In this document: piece after piece, positions 45,155-58,100 of the stretch
Layout of the letters: each line of letters opens with the position of its first letter
Position numbering within the stretch: position 1 is the stretch's first letter
DNA from: Ascaris suum
Taxonomy: Eukaryota > Nematoda > Chromadorea > Rhabditida > Ascarididae
Direction: 5' to 3'
Assembly (NCBI GenBank): GCA_013433145.1
Contig: CM024177.1
Location: 1,136,501-1,200,500 of the forward strand
DNA length: 64,000 nt
Program-made: the position numbers and the translations under genes
Notes under the pieces: generated by a model
Databases searched by the model: none
Told to the model about the DNA's origin: nothing
Seen by the model: only the letters and a program-made list of their open reading frames with translations

Positions 45155-46057
45155 GTACGTCAAATGTCATTTCGACTGCTGGCATTAGTGGTAGGGTCGA
45201 TTCGAAAGGACAGTCGTTAGGCTTGTGAGGCATTGGTTCAACAAATCTCTCGTCATCAAGCCAGGTGTCATTGATGGAAGTGGCCGATGGTGATGTGAGT
45301 CGATTCTCTACGTCAATCCTGTCAGAAGCTTACCGAGTTATCGCTGTTAAGCTAAACAGTGTGCGTTCTTTGTTTCTAAGTAGCTTCGCCTTAATTTTTA
45401 AGGAATTTGTTTGTTCGGAATATTTTTCGTCTTGCGCTTAATCCCTTGTTTGACGAAACAAACAAACATTGCTTATATTTAACAATATGGTAAAGTTTTA
45501 ATTTAAATATAATTATTTTCTTACAGGTGGGATTTTCTCTATGTTAGGTGTGTGATAAATGAAATTTCTCACTTTATCATTGGAGCAGTGAGTAGTATGA
45601 TTGAGTTATGAAAGTATTAGTGTAAATAGCTAGTTGTGGTATTCGTCAATGTGGGTGCAAAGTCGTGGATCATTAGTCAACTCACGCGTGAAACGAAGAG
45701 ATAAGAGTTTTTGCAATTTGAATATGTGATATTGATATAGGTTTGCTATTGCAGTGATGAATGCTAATTTCCTTCAATCGTTGTCGAAAAGGTAGTTTCC
45801 GTTGGTTTATAGTATGAGCTTAGAAAATGTTTATTTCTTTATTTGCATTAGGTTGCTTTTCTCTTTATTATATATCTTTTCATACGTGTTGCATGTATAT
45901 TTATACTGTATACTTCAATTTATACCTTTATCTTTATGTTTTTAGTTTGCTTTTTATTAGTACATAAATGTTTATATATATCGAAAAAATTACATCTATG
46001 AGTTGTTTTATATCTTTTTTTTTATTGCATAAATATGGAATTTAATTGTTCGAACAG

Positions 46058-46146
46058 GGATGACAGATGTGATATATGCTGTACGTGATGGATGGAGTTG
46101 GTTGTGTCTTACGGATTTTGTATGAGGACCGCTTTGTGGTTCGAGA
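46058..46146 (+). CDS. USP exon: first part of a ZnF-UBP domain (broken frame)
   Basis: Reads DDRCDIC, then in another frame [13 protein letters not shown], a TGA, and GPLCGSR before the donor GTAAGC. A CxxC followed by a WLCL strand and a CG(S)R is typical of ZnF-UBP domains, which bind the free C-terminus of ubiquitin. The frame changes make this tentative; the alternative frame [13 protein letters not shown] is also open at the end. Confidence 0.45.
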
Positions 46147-49100
46147 GTAAGCTCATAGTGATCTTCATTTTAAGGTTATTTGAGTGGTTGTATTTCTTAT
46201 TGTAAAATAACGATTGCCATTTTCATGGAGTAGATGGATTGAGTGGGACTTGATTTATTGCAGTTACATTTCGTTTTGTTCCACTGGAACCTCTTCCCTT
46301 TCCCTCTCCATGAGGTTGTTGGTTGTTCATTCGAGGTGAAATATTGCCTTGATCCATTGAATGTGGCAAATAACAACTCCATATTTTCTTTTCTCATTTT
46401 CCCGTCACGCTGCATCATTTATCTAGGTTCGAAATCTTATATCTGTATGTGTTCTATGCCTGAAAGGGTGGCTCAAGAATGGTGATGAGGAAAACTTTAT
46501 GCAACTATGCGCGGAATTGCACAATTCATTTACTGTAATTACCGTAATATAGTGTAGATAAACTTGTAGATGGGATCCTTTACTTGTTACAGTATAGGGA
46601 CAACATCTAGGTGGATAATATCGGAAGCTAAGCCATTATTGTCATACCTTCCAGGTTGAGGATAGCTCTTTATCTCACAAATAGCAAGAGTACCTAATGA
46701 CACAGATGGCGCAACTTATATTGCTTTTTTTGCAGAAACATGAAAGCCATTGCACTTAATGAATTTGAACGGGACGCATATGGTGTCATAGTTGCATCTG
46801 TGAGGTGTCTACGCTGGATGAAGCAATCTACCACGTTCGCACGCCTGTAAGTCTTTTTAGCTCTTGAGGAGGGGCTAACATTGTGGGCTTTCTTAGAAGA
46901 TTGTTTTCAATGTTATTTCAAATGTCCTTCATTGCTCTGGTGATAAAAACCTGCTTTTTTAGTTTCTTACGATAATAGTGCTCTAGATTCGACGTTATAT
47001 CCTTAGCACGAAAATCGTATTGTATTGCCGCGAGGCGTATGCCACATTGAAGTGCCACTATACATCAAAAAGTCCATTTGGCTCATATGCTTCTCAGGAG
47101 ACGTCATCTCGCAGATGCCATATGCGTGGTGGACATCCTAGCACCTTATAAGATTGCTTTATTTTCCATGAATTTTTCGTTGATTGGTTGAAGGCATCGG
47201 CTACTATCTCGTGGTTCCGGTGATGATTCATGAATAAATAAATCATTCCAGGTTCAAGGGTAATTATGCAACAAGAGTATTTCTCAGGCAAGTTAGTGGA
47301 CCACTTGCTGCTGCGGCTTGGATCAATTCGGATTCGTCTACCCTTTTCGGAGCCAAGAGGTATCCAGTGTGATGACGGTTGTGAAGCAAATGTCGTGAAT
47401 AGGGTACGCCGCACGCTCGATGGTAATGTGCTGTATGTTTTGATTTATTCTTTCGTGGAAGAGAATGAGGAGTCACTTTTTTTCCATTGCATTTAGTGTA
47501 GGAAAGTTTCTTTGGTCGTAATGGCGAAAGAGAGTTGTTTACTAAGTTTGGAAACGCAAATGGATACACTTCTGCTTTCGTTGTGGATGAAGATCCTGTG
47601 TTGAGTTTTGGTAGTATTTCATAAACGAAATTGATTAGAATGAATTTTTTTAAAATTTATGTATGCAGCAAGAAAATAGCGAAGTTTGCAATTTTTATTT
47701 TATTTTATTTTTAAGAAAATGTAAAATTATCGGAATTGACATGCGGCTGCAGGGATAGGATTGTCCACTGAGGGTCTTAATCAGCAATAAATCTTTGGTT
47801 TCTAAATGAGGATTTCTTTTTCAAGGCAATACTTATCGCTACTAAAAGGTGAAAGGAAGAAATGAAATGAAAGTATGTTAATGAAGGGTTTTGTGGAAAA
47901 AATCTTATGGTATTACTAAAATGAGAAGTTTTTTTATCATTAAGAGTCTAACGGGCAAAAGGATTTTAACGTCAATTGGCTTCTCTCATATACATCAGTA
48001 CTTTTGATTGCCATCAATAGGAAATTTTACACATTTGGGAAATTCTTTTTGAAGAAATAATGCATTATTGCAGATTTGATGTGTAAAATTGTTTATCAGT
48101 GAATTTGCATTTTTTGCTTCAAACTCGAACTTTGCTTCTGAGTACAAGTTACCCGGCTCGAAAGTCGAGTCCAATATTTAGGGGACTCGCTAGCTATTCA
48201 TGCTTTCTATTTTCGTGGGTATTTTTATTTCAAAACTATGAAAATTCCTTTTTTTTGCAAGTGATAAATTTCACCAATTATTAACCCCTTTCCCCCCCTC
48301 CCCCCTCTCTCCCAATTCTTCCTATCCGACGGTTCAGATCTATTCAAATTCTTGCACTGTTTTTTTTTTTTTTCTTAACACAAATTGATGTTGCGATTTG
48401 CTGAGACATCCGTAATAGGTAGTCTTACAAGGGGAATACAATCTCTCTCTTGATGTTGAAGTAAAGGGTTCACGAAGGTTTTAAGAGGAAGATATTAAAT
48501 AACTTCCGTTGAAATCACTTGACATATGTTTATGTAAGTGGAATTGTCGCGTTGTAAACTCGCAAAAGGGAAATAAATTTGAGGATGATAAGGGAAGGAA
48601 AGATGCATCAATGAGTTTTTCATTCCGTTGCTGACTTGCTAAATGCACTCGCATCTTCCATTTCTTGTAGTTTCCTGGAGCATTCTAATGCAAACGCTCG
48701 CCGTACACTCTACGAACCTAGAATTCGCAGTTTTCCAAAATTAGTTTATACATGAAATGGCTTGGGGGGGGAGGAGGGGGGGGGGAGAGATTGTGGAGGG
48801 GGTTAACGTATACGCGAGGGATATGGCTGATGCGGCTCGTTTTTGAGGTAATGACATAGTTGGTAGTACACAACGGAAAGACGTGGATAACTCGTTTATG
48901 GATAGTCTAAACCGAAGAGAGTTTGTCAGTGAAGGTGGACTTGAAAAGTTTTTTTTTGTCGTTTTGGCAACGTTTTGCAACTGCACGATGGATTGCACAG
49001 GTGAAGCGGAAGGGACGCAGCGTATGCAGTAAAAGGGTTTGTTTGAGGTGTATTGGGTTTTAGGTGCGTTATTTGAAGTGATAATGATTACAGCGAGCTC

Positions 49101-52100
49101 AGCCAATACAAGGACGTCTCTACAACGAACATGGTGATTGGAGACGAGTTGTTGTGATGAGCGAAATTGAAGACGATAGCGAACACCACATTCCCACGCG
49201 GTAACGTTTTTGTCACTACGTTACCATATCAGAAGTCTCTGTACTTAGGTGAATCGTTTGTTTCCACATTGATTTTATTTCGAGAAGTAGTGGATGGAAT
49301 ATGTCATTTAACCGTAGGTCCTTATTGAAAATGTCTCAGGTGGTTTACGTGTTGTTTCGAACGTATTGTAGGCGCGTCAGCACTTTCACGATAATTGCAG
49401 TGGGAAATTTTCATGGTGGGCAAAGACAACGAGAAAGTTGTTTTATAATCCGCTTAGTTGGTACTTCGCACTTTGATATTTTCGGGTCTGGAGTACTGAA
49501 AGTAAAGTTGGGGTTATATTGAAGACAAATTGAAAAGTAATAGGGTGCGGCTGTACTGAAGGTTTAGCGTTGTGAAATTGCTTTTGCACTCGGTTCATTT
49601 CCCTCAATAGCACAGAAATTTCGCCATTAATCGGATCGCATTCTCCCAGCATTGTGTTAGGTAGTAAATATACATTGCTTGGCAATATTTGTTTGCATTT
49701 TAATGTCCAAACTGTAAGTGGTGGAAGCCTTAAAAATTGGTTTAGGTAATCACTCTCGAGAGTTTCACGAATTCCATCGCGAGTATTCAGTGAACTTGAA
49801 ACACTCTGTAGGGGGTGGTTGCTTCGGTTCTGCATCAGTGGATGATCCTTGAGATTGATAATCTCCTCGGTGCCCTCAAAATACTCCGTTACTTACAACG
49901 CAGTTTTTTGTAGCCGATTCGAGTGCGACCCGAAAGTTGGTCGATACATTTGGAGGGGAGATAAAGATTTCATTACTTGCTGCTCGTTTAGTAGTTGACG
50001 TTTGAGAGAAGAAGGGTCGATCATGTGTTTATGAATGCGTCGATAGGTATCACTGGTGGCTGGAAATCGACTGTCACTGGAGCTGGTAGCTTTGTAAGCG
50101 AGATTGCAAGAAAATGCGTGTCCTACCACCTCACCACACCTGGGCAGATATGCCTTCTGTTTGAATTGCTTTCAACTGTGTACCAAGCAAAGTCATCGAT
50201 TCCCAGCGACACATAGTTGAGCCTGCATGAATAGCGCATGTAGGCCTTGCGAAGAGTTAGATATGATTTGAAAGGATGTTCTCACATTTGAGGGGCGGCT
50301 TATTTTTATATTCTAAATGAGCTCGAATGTGGGTTCCTTTAGACGGTCTGAAAGAGGGGAATTGTGTTCAGGATTGACGGGTTTGTGCAATCTGGGCAAC
50401 ACATGCTATCTGAACGCTGCAGTGCAAGCGCTGTCGAATTGCGCACCGCTCGCCGACTTGTTTCGTTCGTCGGCGACGATGGCGCCATTTTCTTCGCAGT
50501 TGGCGTTCTCTCGTGGCTCAGAACCACCCTCTCCCTTCGTTTGACTCCTCTTACAATCCATCTGGTCACCAGCTCGCAGCGGTTGCACTAGCCCTCATCT
50601 CTTGCTTACGGTATGGTAATTTCGGTTTTCTTCACTTTTGAAGTGGTAGGTACTGCAGCGAACGCTGCTGAAAATATTTGGTTATTGAGTATGGGAAAGA
50701 TGAGGTCGGTTCTCAGATAGCTACCTTAGAGGGTGGTTGCATCCTTATATATACATGCATATATCTATATATATAATATATATATTTATAATATAAATAT
50801 ATATATATATATATATATGCTTATGCGTATCAAGGCACATATATGACGAATATCATACTTGTGTGCATGTGTAGGCGTGTAGTGCGGTGCGAGAAAATGT
50901 TTCGACAGGGAGGGGTGACGGGGAGACCCCGCTGGAGAACTGATTTGTCGAGATTGCTGTTGGAAGGGGATACCGTGCCGAACTTTGTATATGCCAGTGT
51001 GTCTCTCAATTTCAACTCGGGAACCACTTAGACCCGATCCAAGATTAAATTTGGTGAATGTGATGGTACCACTGGGTGGCCACGTATACCACCCTTCAAA
51101 TTGAACAGCCGACTTTGAGGGAAATTAAAATCATATAAGAATGGTTGAAAGTGCGCATTCATTTTGCCTGTTGGGCAACACTAGTCTGTTAGGCTTTCGT
51201 CGCACACAGACCGACACGTAAAACACTACTCTTTTGTAAAAAAAAGTTCGCAAGAATAGTCGGATCGCTTAAATATAAAGCGTACATTTGATTATTTGTA
51301 AGCGATTTGGGAAGGTGGGTGGATCGAGGAATCCGATTGCCAGAGCCCATATTGTATCAGCTAATCTAACTGTTTGCTCTCCTTTCATCTAAAGAGCAAG
51401 GGCCGGTTTTTTACTTTTTTTTAAAGCATTATTCGTGGTTTTGTTTCCCATTTCATCGGCTTATTAATATCTTGGGGTTCATTGTACCAAATCGAAAAGA
51501 AGCAACAAGCAGGAGTAACCAGATTGATTCTGGGCCGGGTTTCTTGCTTTCCCCATTCGCCTCGCCTCGAGAGGAATTTCGACTTCTCGTAGTTTTTTTT
51601 TATAGTCTCAGCAGTGACAACCAAATCGAGAAGATAAAGAGAAAGTAGAAAGGTAACGTACATTAAATGCTGTTCTAGACTTTCCATTTGGGTGCCTCAA
51701 AGAAGCAACTATGACGATGTGAAGAGAGATGCAGGTAGAGGACGCTGAGAAGAGCGGAGCGAACAGTTTATTGCTATTATGGGAATAGTCTTATGAATTT
51801 TGGTTTGATCATCTGCTCGCATGATTTTTGCATTAACTTCTTTTTTTTAACTGGTTTTTCGTTGATACAGTGCATTTATTTCATAGTTTTGAAGCTTTGA
51901 TTAGCAGATATAATAGAGGGAGATATTGTGCGTATTTTAAACCGATTTTTTTTTGGGGTGGGGGGAATATAAGCACCTATATGTCTATTTTAGCAAGTTC
52001 GCACTCATTGCCCACAGTTTCGGGTTGGGCGCAGCAGGATTCACAGGAATTCATAAGGTGCTTCCTGGATTTGTTGCATTCGTGAACTTCGACAGCCTGT

Positions 52101-55100
52101 TTTCTCGGTTAGTATTTTCTTTTCCTTTTTTTGAGGATATAAACATTCGTGTGCAGGAGATATCATGTTCAAGTTATGTTATGCTAGTTGCATCTTTGAC
52201 GGTGTATGGATCGTGCGTTCAAAGTATAAATAATTGCTTTACTAATTCTGTGTTAAATTTGTTCGCTTATTAGTTTTAGTCGAAAGATCGCGACCCGTAA
52301 TTTTTAATACGGCTTGCAGCGGAATTTTCTAATTGAAAATGGATTCCAATTTTGGCACTCTGCTCGCAAAGATTTTCCAATTTAAAGTGCTTATTTTCTT
52401 GAATATCTTGCGAGTTTTATCTTTCCGAGCGTTGATTTCTATTTGTATTTTGAATTTCACCTGCAATCTGTGAAATAATTCAAAAGTATTTCATCTTTGA
52501 CAATTTTTATTTACTTCGAATTTGCGGATGTTTTATATTGTTTATACCGTTTTCGAAATTTTGGTAGAGAATCACTTTGTTGGTCAATTTGAAATCACCT
52601 CATTTGTGAGGATTATCGCTGGATGTGATGAAATTCCAGGTGCAGGTTTCCACACTTCACCGTATCTATGAACTTTTGCTCGTTGGTCATAGCTGCGAAA
52701 TAATGCTTGATCATGACGCAATTATTTCCTCCTATTCTCACCTTCTTCAAATTTTTTCGGATCCGTGCACCGCCTAATTTGCATAAATGGCCTTTAAAAA
52801 AAACATTCGTGATTGGTGTTCTTGAGATTAGATTGGCAAAAATAAGCCACTTTTGGAACTTAAGTTCGGCCTAATAAAACGGGCATGCTCCGTGCAAGTT
52901 TGTGAAGTTTTTCTCTCATCATACCCGGTTGGCGTTTAAGGGGATCTACGTAACACATGCATGCAAAATAAATGTCTTCTGACAAATGAATTTTATTTTC
53001 GACATGCATTGTGCATCGACCGTCGCCGCGGTTACTTTTGGGCGCTCATGGAGTATAGGATATATATAATATATATATAGTACTTTGGACATGCTTTAGT
53101 TTGGCTGGGATGATAAAATGATGTTTTTAATGTGTGGTTTATGCACGACGATTTACTTTGATCCTTATTACACTGCGTTCTTTTTTTTGCGGGAGTAGCG
53201 CAGGGGTGAAATATAGGGTTGATGACCGTCCTCGCGAAAGGAATTCTTTATGCTAGGCGACTGCGATATGGGAGCTGTTTTGAGGTGGTTGAAGGTTATT
53301 GCTGTTTTAAAGCGCAAGCTTGGAAGGTTGTTGCATTGACCTGCCTATTAATTCGTACGGCAAAAGTGTTACTAGTGGGTGCATAATAATCATACTTGAA
53401 AAAGAGACGTTCTGAAATTTCGAGAACACATCCGAACTTTCGAAGATATCTCCAATGTTAGAATAAATCGATATCAGGTGATATTCTGATACGGACTTTT
53501 TGTTGATGGATTCTTAGAAGGAGAGCTCTGCAAATCATTGCTGTCCTCGTTTGCGTGTTAGCTTGCAGTGATGCTCTCATTATGCAAACCAATCGACAAT
53601 CCGTACATATATGACCGATTTCAGTGGGAATGGGCGTGCATCAAGCGGTTTCTTTACGCTCACCAGTACGGGTATGCGGTTGTCAATGTGCTCATCGAGT
53701 TTCATCGCTTTCATTGAGGCCATCCTCTGCTCTTAGCTCAACACAGCCAATATTGGATGAAATGGAACAAGTATCTCGTCGCAATAGTTTTTTCATCAAC
53801 ATCCAGCGGCGTAGCTCGAACGCAGCTGAACACTACGAAACTGCCGATAGTGGTTGGAGCTCAGATGGGGTTCGTTGTACAGAGTAGGCTCGCGTATTAT
53901 AGTATTAGAGTCGTTGTAAACGAGTCGCCAAGCGGAAGTACTATTCGCAATCTTGATGTTCTGTTTAGATCTGTGCAGAGGAATTCTTAACCGGAGATGA
54001 GCGTTATTACTCAGCGATCATTTGCTAAGAGGAAGTAGGCATGAGGCACGATAAAGGAGGGAAAGATCAAGATGAACATTTCTTCCATATATTTCTTTTT
54101 ATTACTCTTTTTTTAAAAATAATTCAGCTCAAGTTTTAAATGAAGATAGTTGTTGTATTGGTAGATTAATCTATGAGTGATTAATCGTGAGGATGCGTTA
54201 CTGTTTCAGCTTTCTTTCCAAGTGATTTTGCGGACGCCGATTTCGATTTGCTTGCCTTCATCCTATCTCTTCTCTAAACACAAAAGAAAAGATTCATGAT
54301 TGGACGAGTTTGATATTAATTTTCGATATTTATTATAGTAACGGTGCCTAACGGAATAACAAAAATATGACAATGGAAGATATATGAAGCGATGGTGATC
54401 GTAAATGTTTAAAAAACATTTAATAAACAAATCTTTATAGGATACTAATGGTGTGGATGGTGCGAGCTCGCAGATGAGAAGGATAGTGCATAGTGATTCT
54501 TCGGGTACTCGTGAGGGTGTTTCACTTGGCGACTCCAATTCACCGGCTTATGCTTCTCATTCATCGTCTCCTTTCGAGAAACGCGGCCAACCTGCTGTCG
54601 ATTTCAATGAGAATGTTCGTTTTTCTGTTGGGAATTTCGTTGTGAATCAGATAGATATAGATGAGACGATGAATTTACGCTTTTATGTTTATCTGTATAT
54701 AAATTTTGGTGTGGGAAAGAATCTGAGGTATCCAGGTATCGCAGGAGCAGGTAATATACCCGCTTGTTTGAAACGTCTGAGCGTTTTTCTGTGTAGCTGG
54801 CATTTACGCGCGGTGTCCTGCATTTTTATACGTTTACTGAAGAAAGGAAAAAGCATCTTATTGGCATGCGCAATTTGCACATTTGAAGCATCTTTGCGAG
54901 TGTAATTCCTTACTCTGCTGGCTGTTCACTTATTATTCGCAAGAACATAGCTACGCCTACAGATTTGGGTTGATTTTGGAGGTACAGGTCTATCTACTAG
55001 CGTCAGTTTGTCGTAGAATAGGGTATAAGTCTATCTGCTAGCGTTCAATTTGCATAGAATGGAAGTCGTCAAGTTCGGCGGGTGAAATCGTTTGATCTAA

Positions 55101-58100
55101 CAACGAGGGATCGAATTTGAATAAATAGCAGTTAATCTGTTGAACGTTTAGTTTTCAGTAAGCTAACATATGTGATTGATGTAATTTCGCTAGGCCAATC
55201 TTCGCAACACTGTGTAGTCAGTATTGACGTTCTACACATGATGTTTGAACGATAAACCGATATGACGCCAGATATCTAATATGCTTCTCTTTATTTGAAA
55301 ATAGTGGTTGATTATGAAGTTAATCTTGGTCGGTGGGTAGGAGCTGGGCATTTTGCATTAATAGGAGCATTATGGGTTTTTATGGTTGTTTTCTGCATGG
55401 TTCTTTCATATGAGATGAATTTAGTGCTGTGTATTTGCTTCTAAAGTGGCTAACTTCGAAATTAGAGATGTGGCCAGGCAGTACTAGTGCCAACTAATAT
55501 GAGCTGACGATTAATCATTCTTCTGTTGCTTTGTGAACTGTCTCTGAATGGGAAGCAGGCAACTTGAAATGGTAAGGCTGGAAGGAAAATTTTGCTTAAC
55601 ATGGAATGAAATTACAGCTGAGAAGGCTCGCGATGGGGTCGTACGTTATAGAAGTATCGTCAGCGAGGTGTTTGACGGCGAATTACGCACGCTGTCAAGT
55701 GTTTAACCTGCCAGCATGTATCCGAAACACACGAAACTTTTCAGGTTGTTTCGTTTATTTGCTTTTGTTTATTTTCTTAATGGATTCATATTAGTGCCCG
55801 TTATGTGCGAGTGGGAAAGGACGGGAGTCATTGTTCATTGTATCGGAATCTTCTTTCCCTAAGTCTGCTTGGGAATTTGTCATACTATGCATTTGGAGGC
55901 AATCTTTTCCTCCTGGGAATCTGTGGTGAGTCACACTATGGTTAGGATTAGGAATACAAGTGCGGATTCGGACGGCACAGATATCCATAGAAAGAGCAGT
56001 TATGCGTCATCACTTGAAAATGGCAAATTGGTAGATCGTAAGATATTTTGAACGCGTTTTTTTTTTCTTATATGCACTATGCAGCTGTTGTTCAAGGCAT
56101 TGTTTTTTTTTTTTTTTCGTTTAAATGGGCAGATTTTTTTCTATATTGTGAGTGGAGGTAGTTCTGCAGTGTTCATATGTTGTATGTTTCTTTTGTCGGT
56201 CAGCTAGCCAGTTTCTCGCCACCTGGGTTGAAGTTCATGACTCATAGTTAGCGCCAGCTCGTTGTGCTTCTACAACTTCTTTCGGTGGCTGCTATGCTAC
56301 TGCTCGGTCACTTCTTTGCGTTTTCGGCAAACGATCGATCTCGTCTCCACCTTCATCGAAAGCTTGCCCACAGACGATTCGTTCTAGCAGGTGTCAGTGC
56401 ATGATGTGATGCCCACCTGTGCTGTTCACGGCATACAAGATGTCTTATGCATCACAGCATTCGCATTCTATCTTCAGTTATGATATCTCGTGCCATTGTG
56501 CAACAGCTGATTTCTTCGCTGCAGACAGAATCCCTCGAAGAGATACGCAGCATTCGGCGTTCCATTGCGCGCGCACTAACAGCTGGATTTTTTGCTATGC
56601 TTTGGTTACGACAACTGACGCTTCTGACGCCATGCGAGAAGGATCTTACTTTGTGTTTTTACATGACATTTAATGCGCTTTAGAGTGAGTAATCTTGAGC
56701 CTTTAGAAGGTTTTAAATATAGTTGTGAGCTTTGCCATTTAGTAGATGTGAGAGGGGGTAATGCTTTGCCCAAAATTTATAGACGTAAGGGGGGGGTAAT
56801 GCTTTGCCCAAAATTTATGAGGGGGGGGTAATGTGTAGGGGGAGGGTAATGCTTTGCCAAAATGATGTGATATGCTTTGCCCAAAATTTTATAGATGCGT
56901 AAAATTATAGAGGGAGGGGGGTAATGCTTGCCCAAATATAGATGAGAGATAATGCTTGAAAATTTGAGGGAGGGCGGTTGAGAGTAAGGGTAAGCTTTGC
57001 CCAGAATATTATAGACGTGAGGGTAATGCGCCCAAAATAAGGGGGGGGGGTAATGCTTTGCCCAAAATTTATAGACGTGAGGTGGGGGGGCAATGCGTTT
57101 GCTTTGCCAAAAATTATAGACTGTTCGTCCCAGACGTGAGGGGGGGGGGTAATGCGTATGCCCAAAATTCTTTGCCCAAAATTATAGATGTGCTTGAATG
57201 TTGGGGCTTTGCCAAAATTTATAGACGTGTAAGTGATTTGACTGGGGTAATGCTTTGCCCAAAATTTATAGAGGTGAGGTGGGGGGGTAAATCTTTTGCT
57301 TCAAAATTATTGTATAGCTATTTATAGATGAGAGGGGAAATGCTTTGCCAAAATTATAGACAGAGCGTTTAGAGGGGAGGGGGTAATGCGTTGCCCAAAA
57401 TTTATGTGAGACTTGCCCAAAATTTATATGAGGAGGGGGGTAATGCTTTGCCCAAAGTTAATGCCCCATATTTATAGAATGTGGAAAATGCGTAGGTAAT
57501 GCTTTGCCCAAAATTTATAGATGTGAGAGGGGGTTGCTATGCCCAAATTTATAGTAAAATGCTTTGCCCCAAAATTTATCTTGATGTGCAGACGTGGGTA
57601 ATAGCTTTGCCCAAAAATATGTTAAGATGCTTTGCCAAAATTTATAGACGTAAGATAATCGCCCAAAATTGGTGAGGGGGGGGTAATGCTGCCAAATTTA
57701 TAGATGTTGATGGAATGCTTTGCCAAAATTTACTGAAGGGGGTAATGCTTTGCCCAAAATTTATAGACGTGAGGGGGGGGGCGTAATGCTTTGCCAGCCC
57801 TGCAAATTTTAACGTGAGAGGGGATCGGGGAAATATGCTTTTTTGCACCCAAAATTCTTCACAACACTGCGTACCCACTGTTTCATCGCGTGACTTCGTT
57901 AACATCGCCCGCTATTTGGTGAGGGCGTAAAGTGCATTTCTTTAGCAGATAATATCTTTTTTATTGCATTTATCCATTTTAACAGTGCATTTTTAGCAAG
58001 TTCGTTAAGGGAAATTCAATTCCTATAACTTGTATGCTAGAACCACCTGAGCGTCGAGAGTGATGAAAATTGCCGGAGGCTCGATTAGATTGCAAATAAT

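Noticed and set aside
48741..49106. A 121-codon minus-strand open frame
   Set aside because: It crosses a G-rich homopolymer region and the plus-strand USP linker exon; no similarity seen.
56745..57850. CRISPR-like array
   Set aside because: Units are adjacent and diverged without unique spacers of constant size, and the genome is eukaryotic. It is a minisatellite.
56905..57905. Repeated peptide frames on the minus strand ([19 protein letters not shown])
   Set aside because: Produced by the minisatellite unit; no start, splice sites or constant frame.
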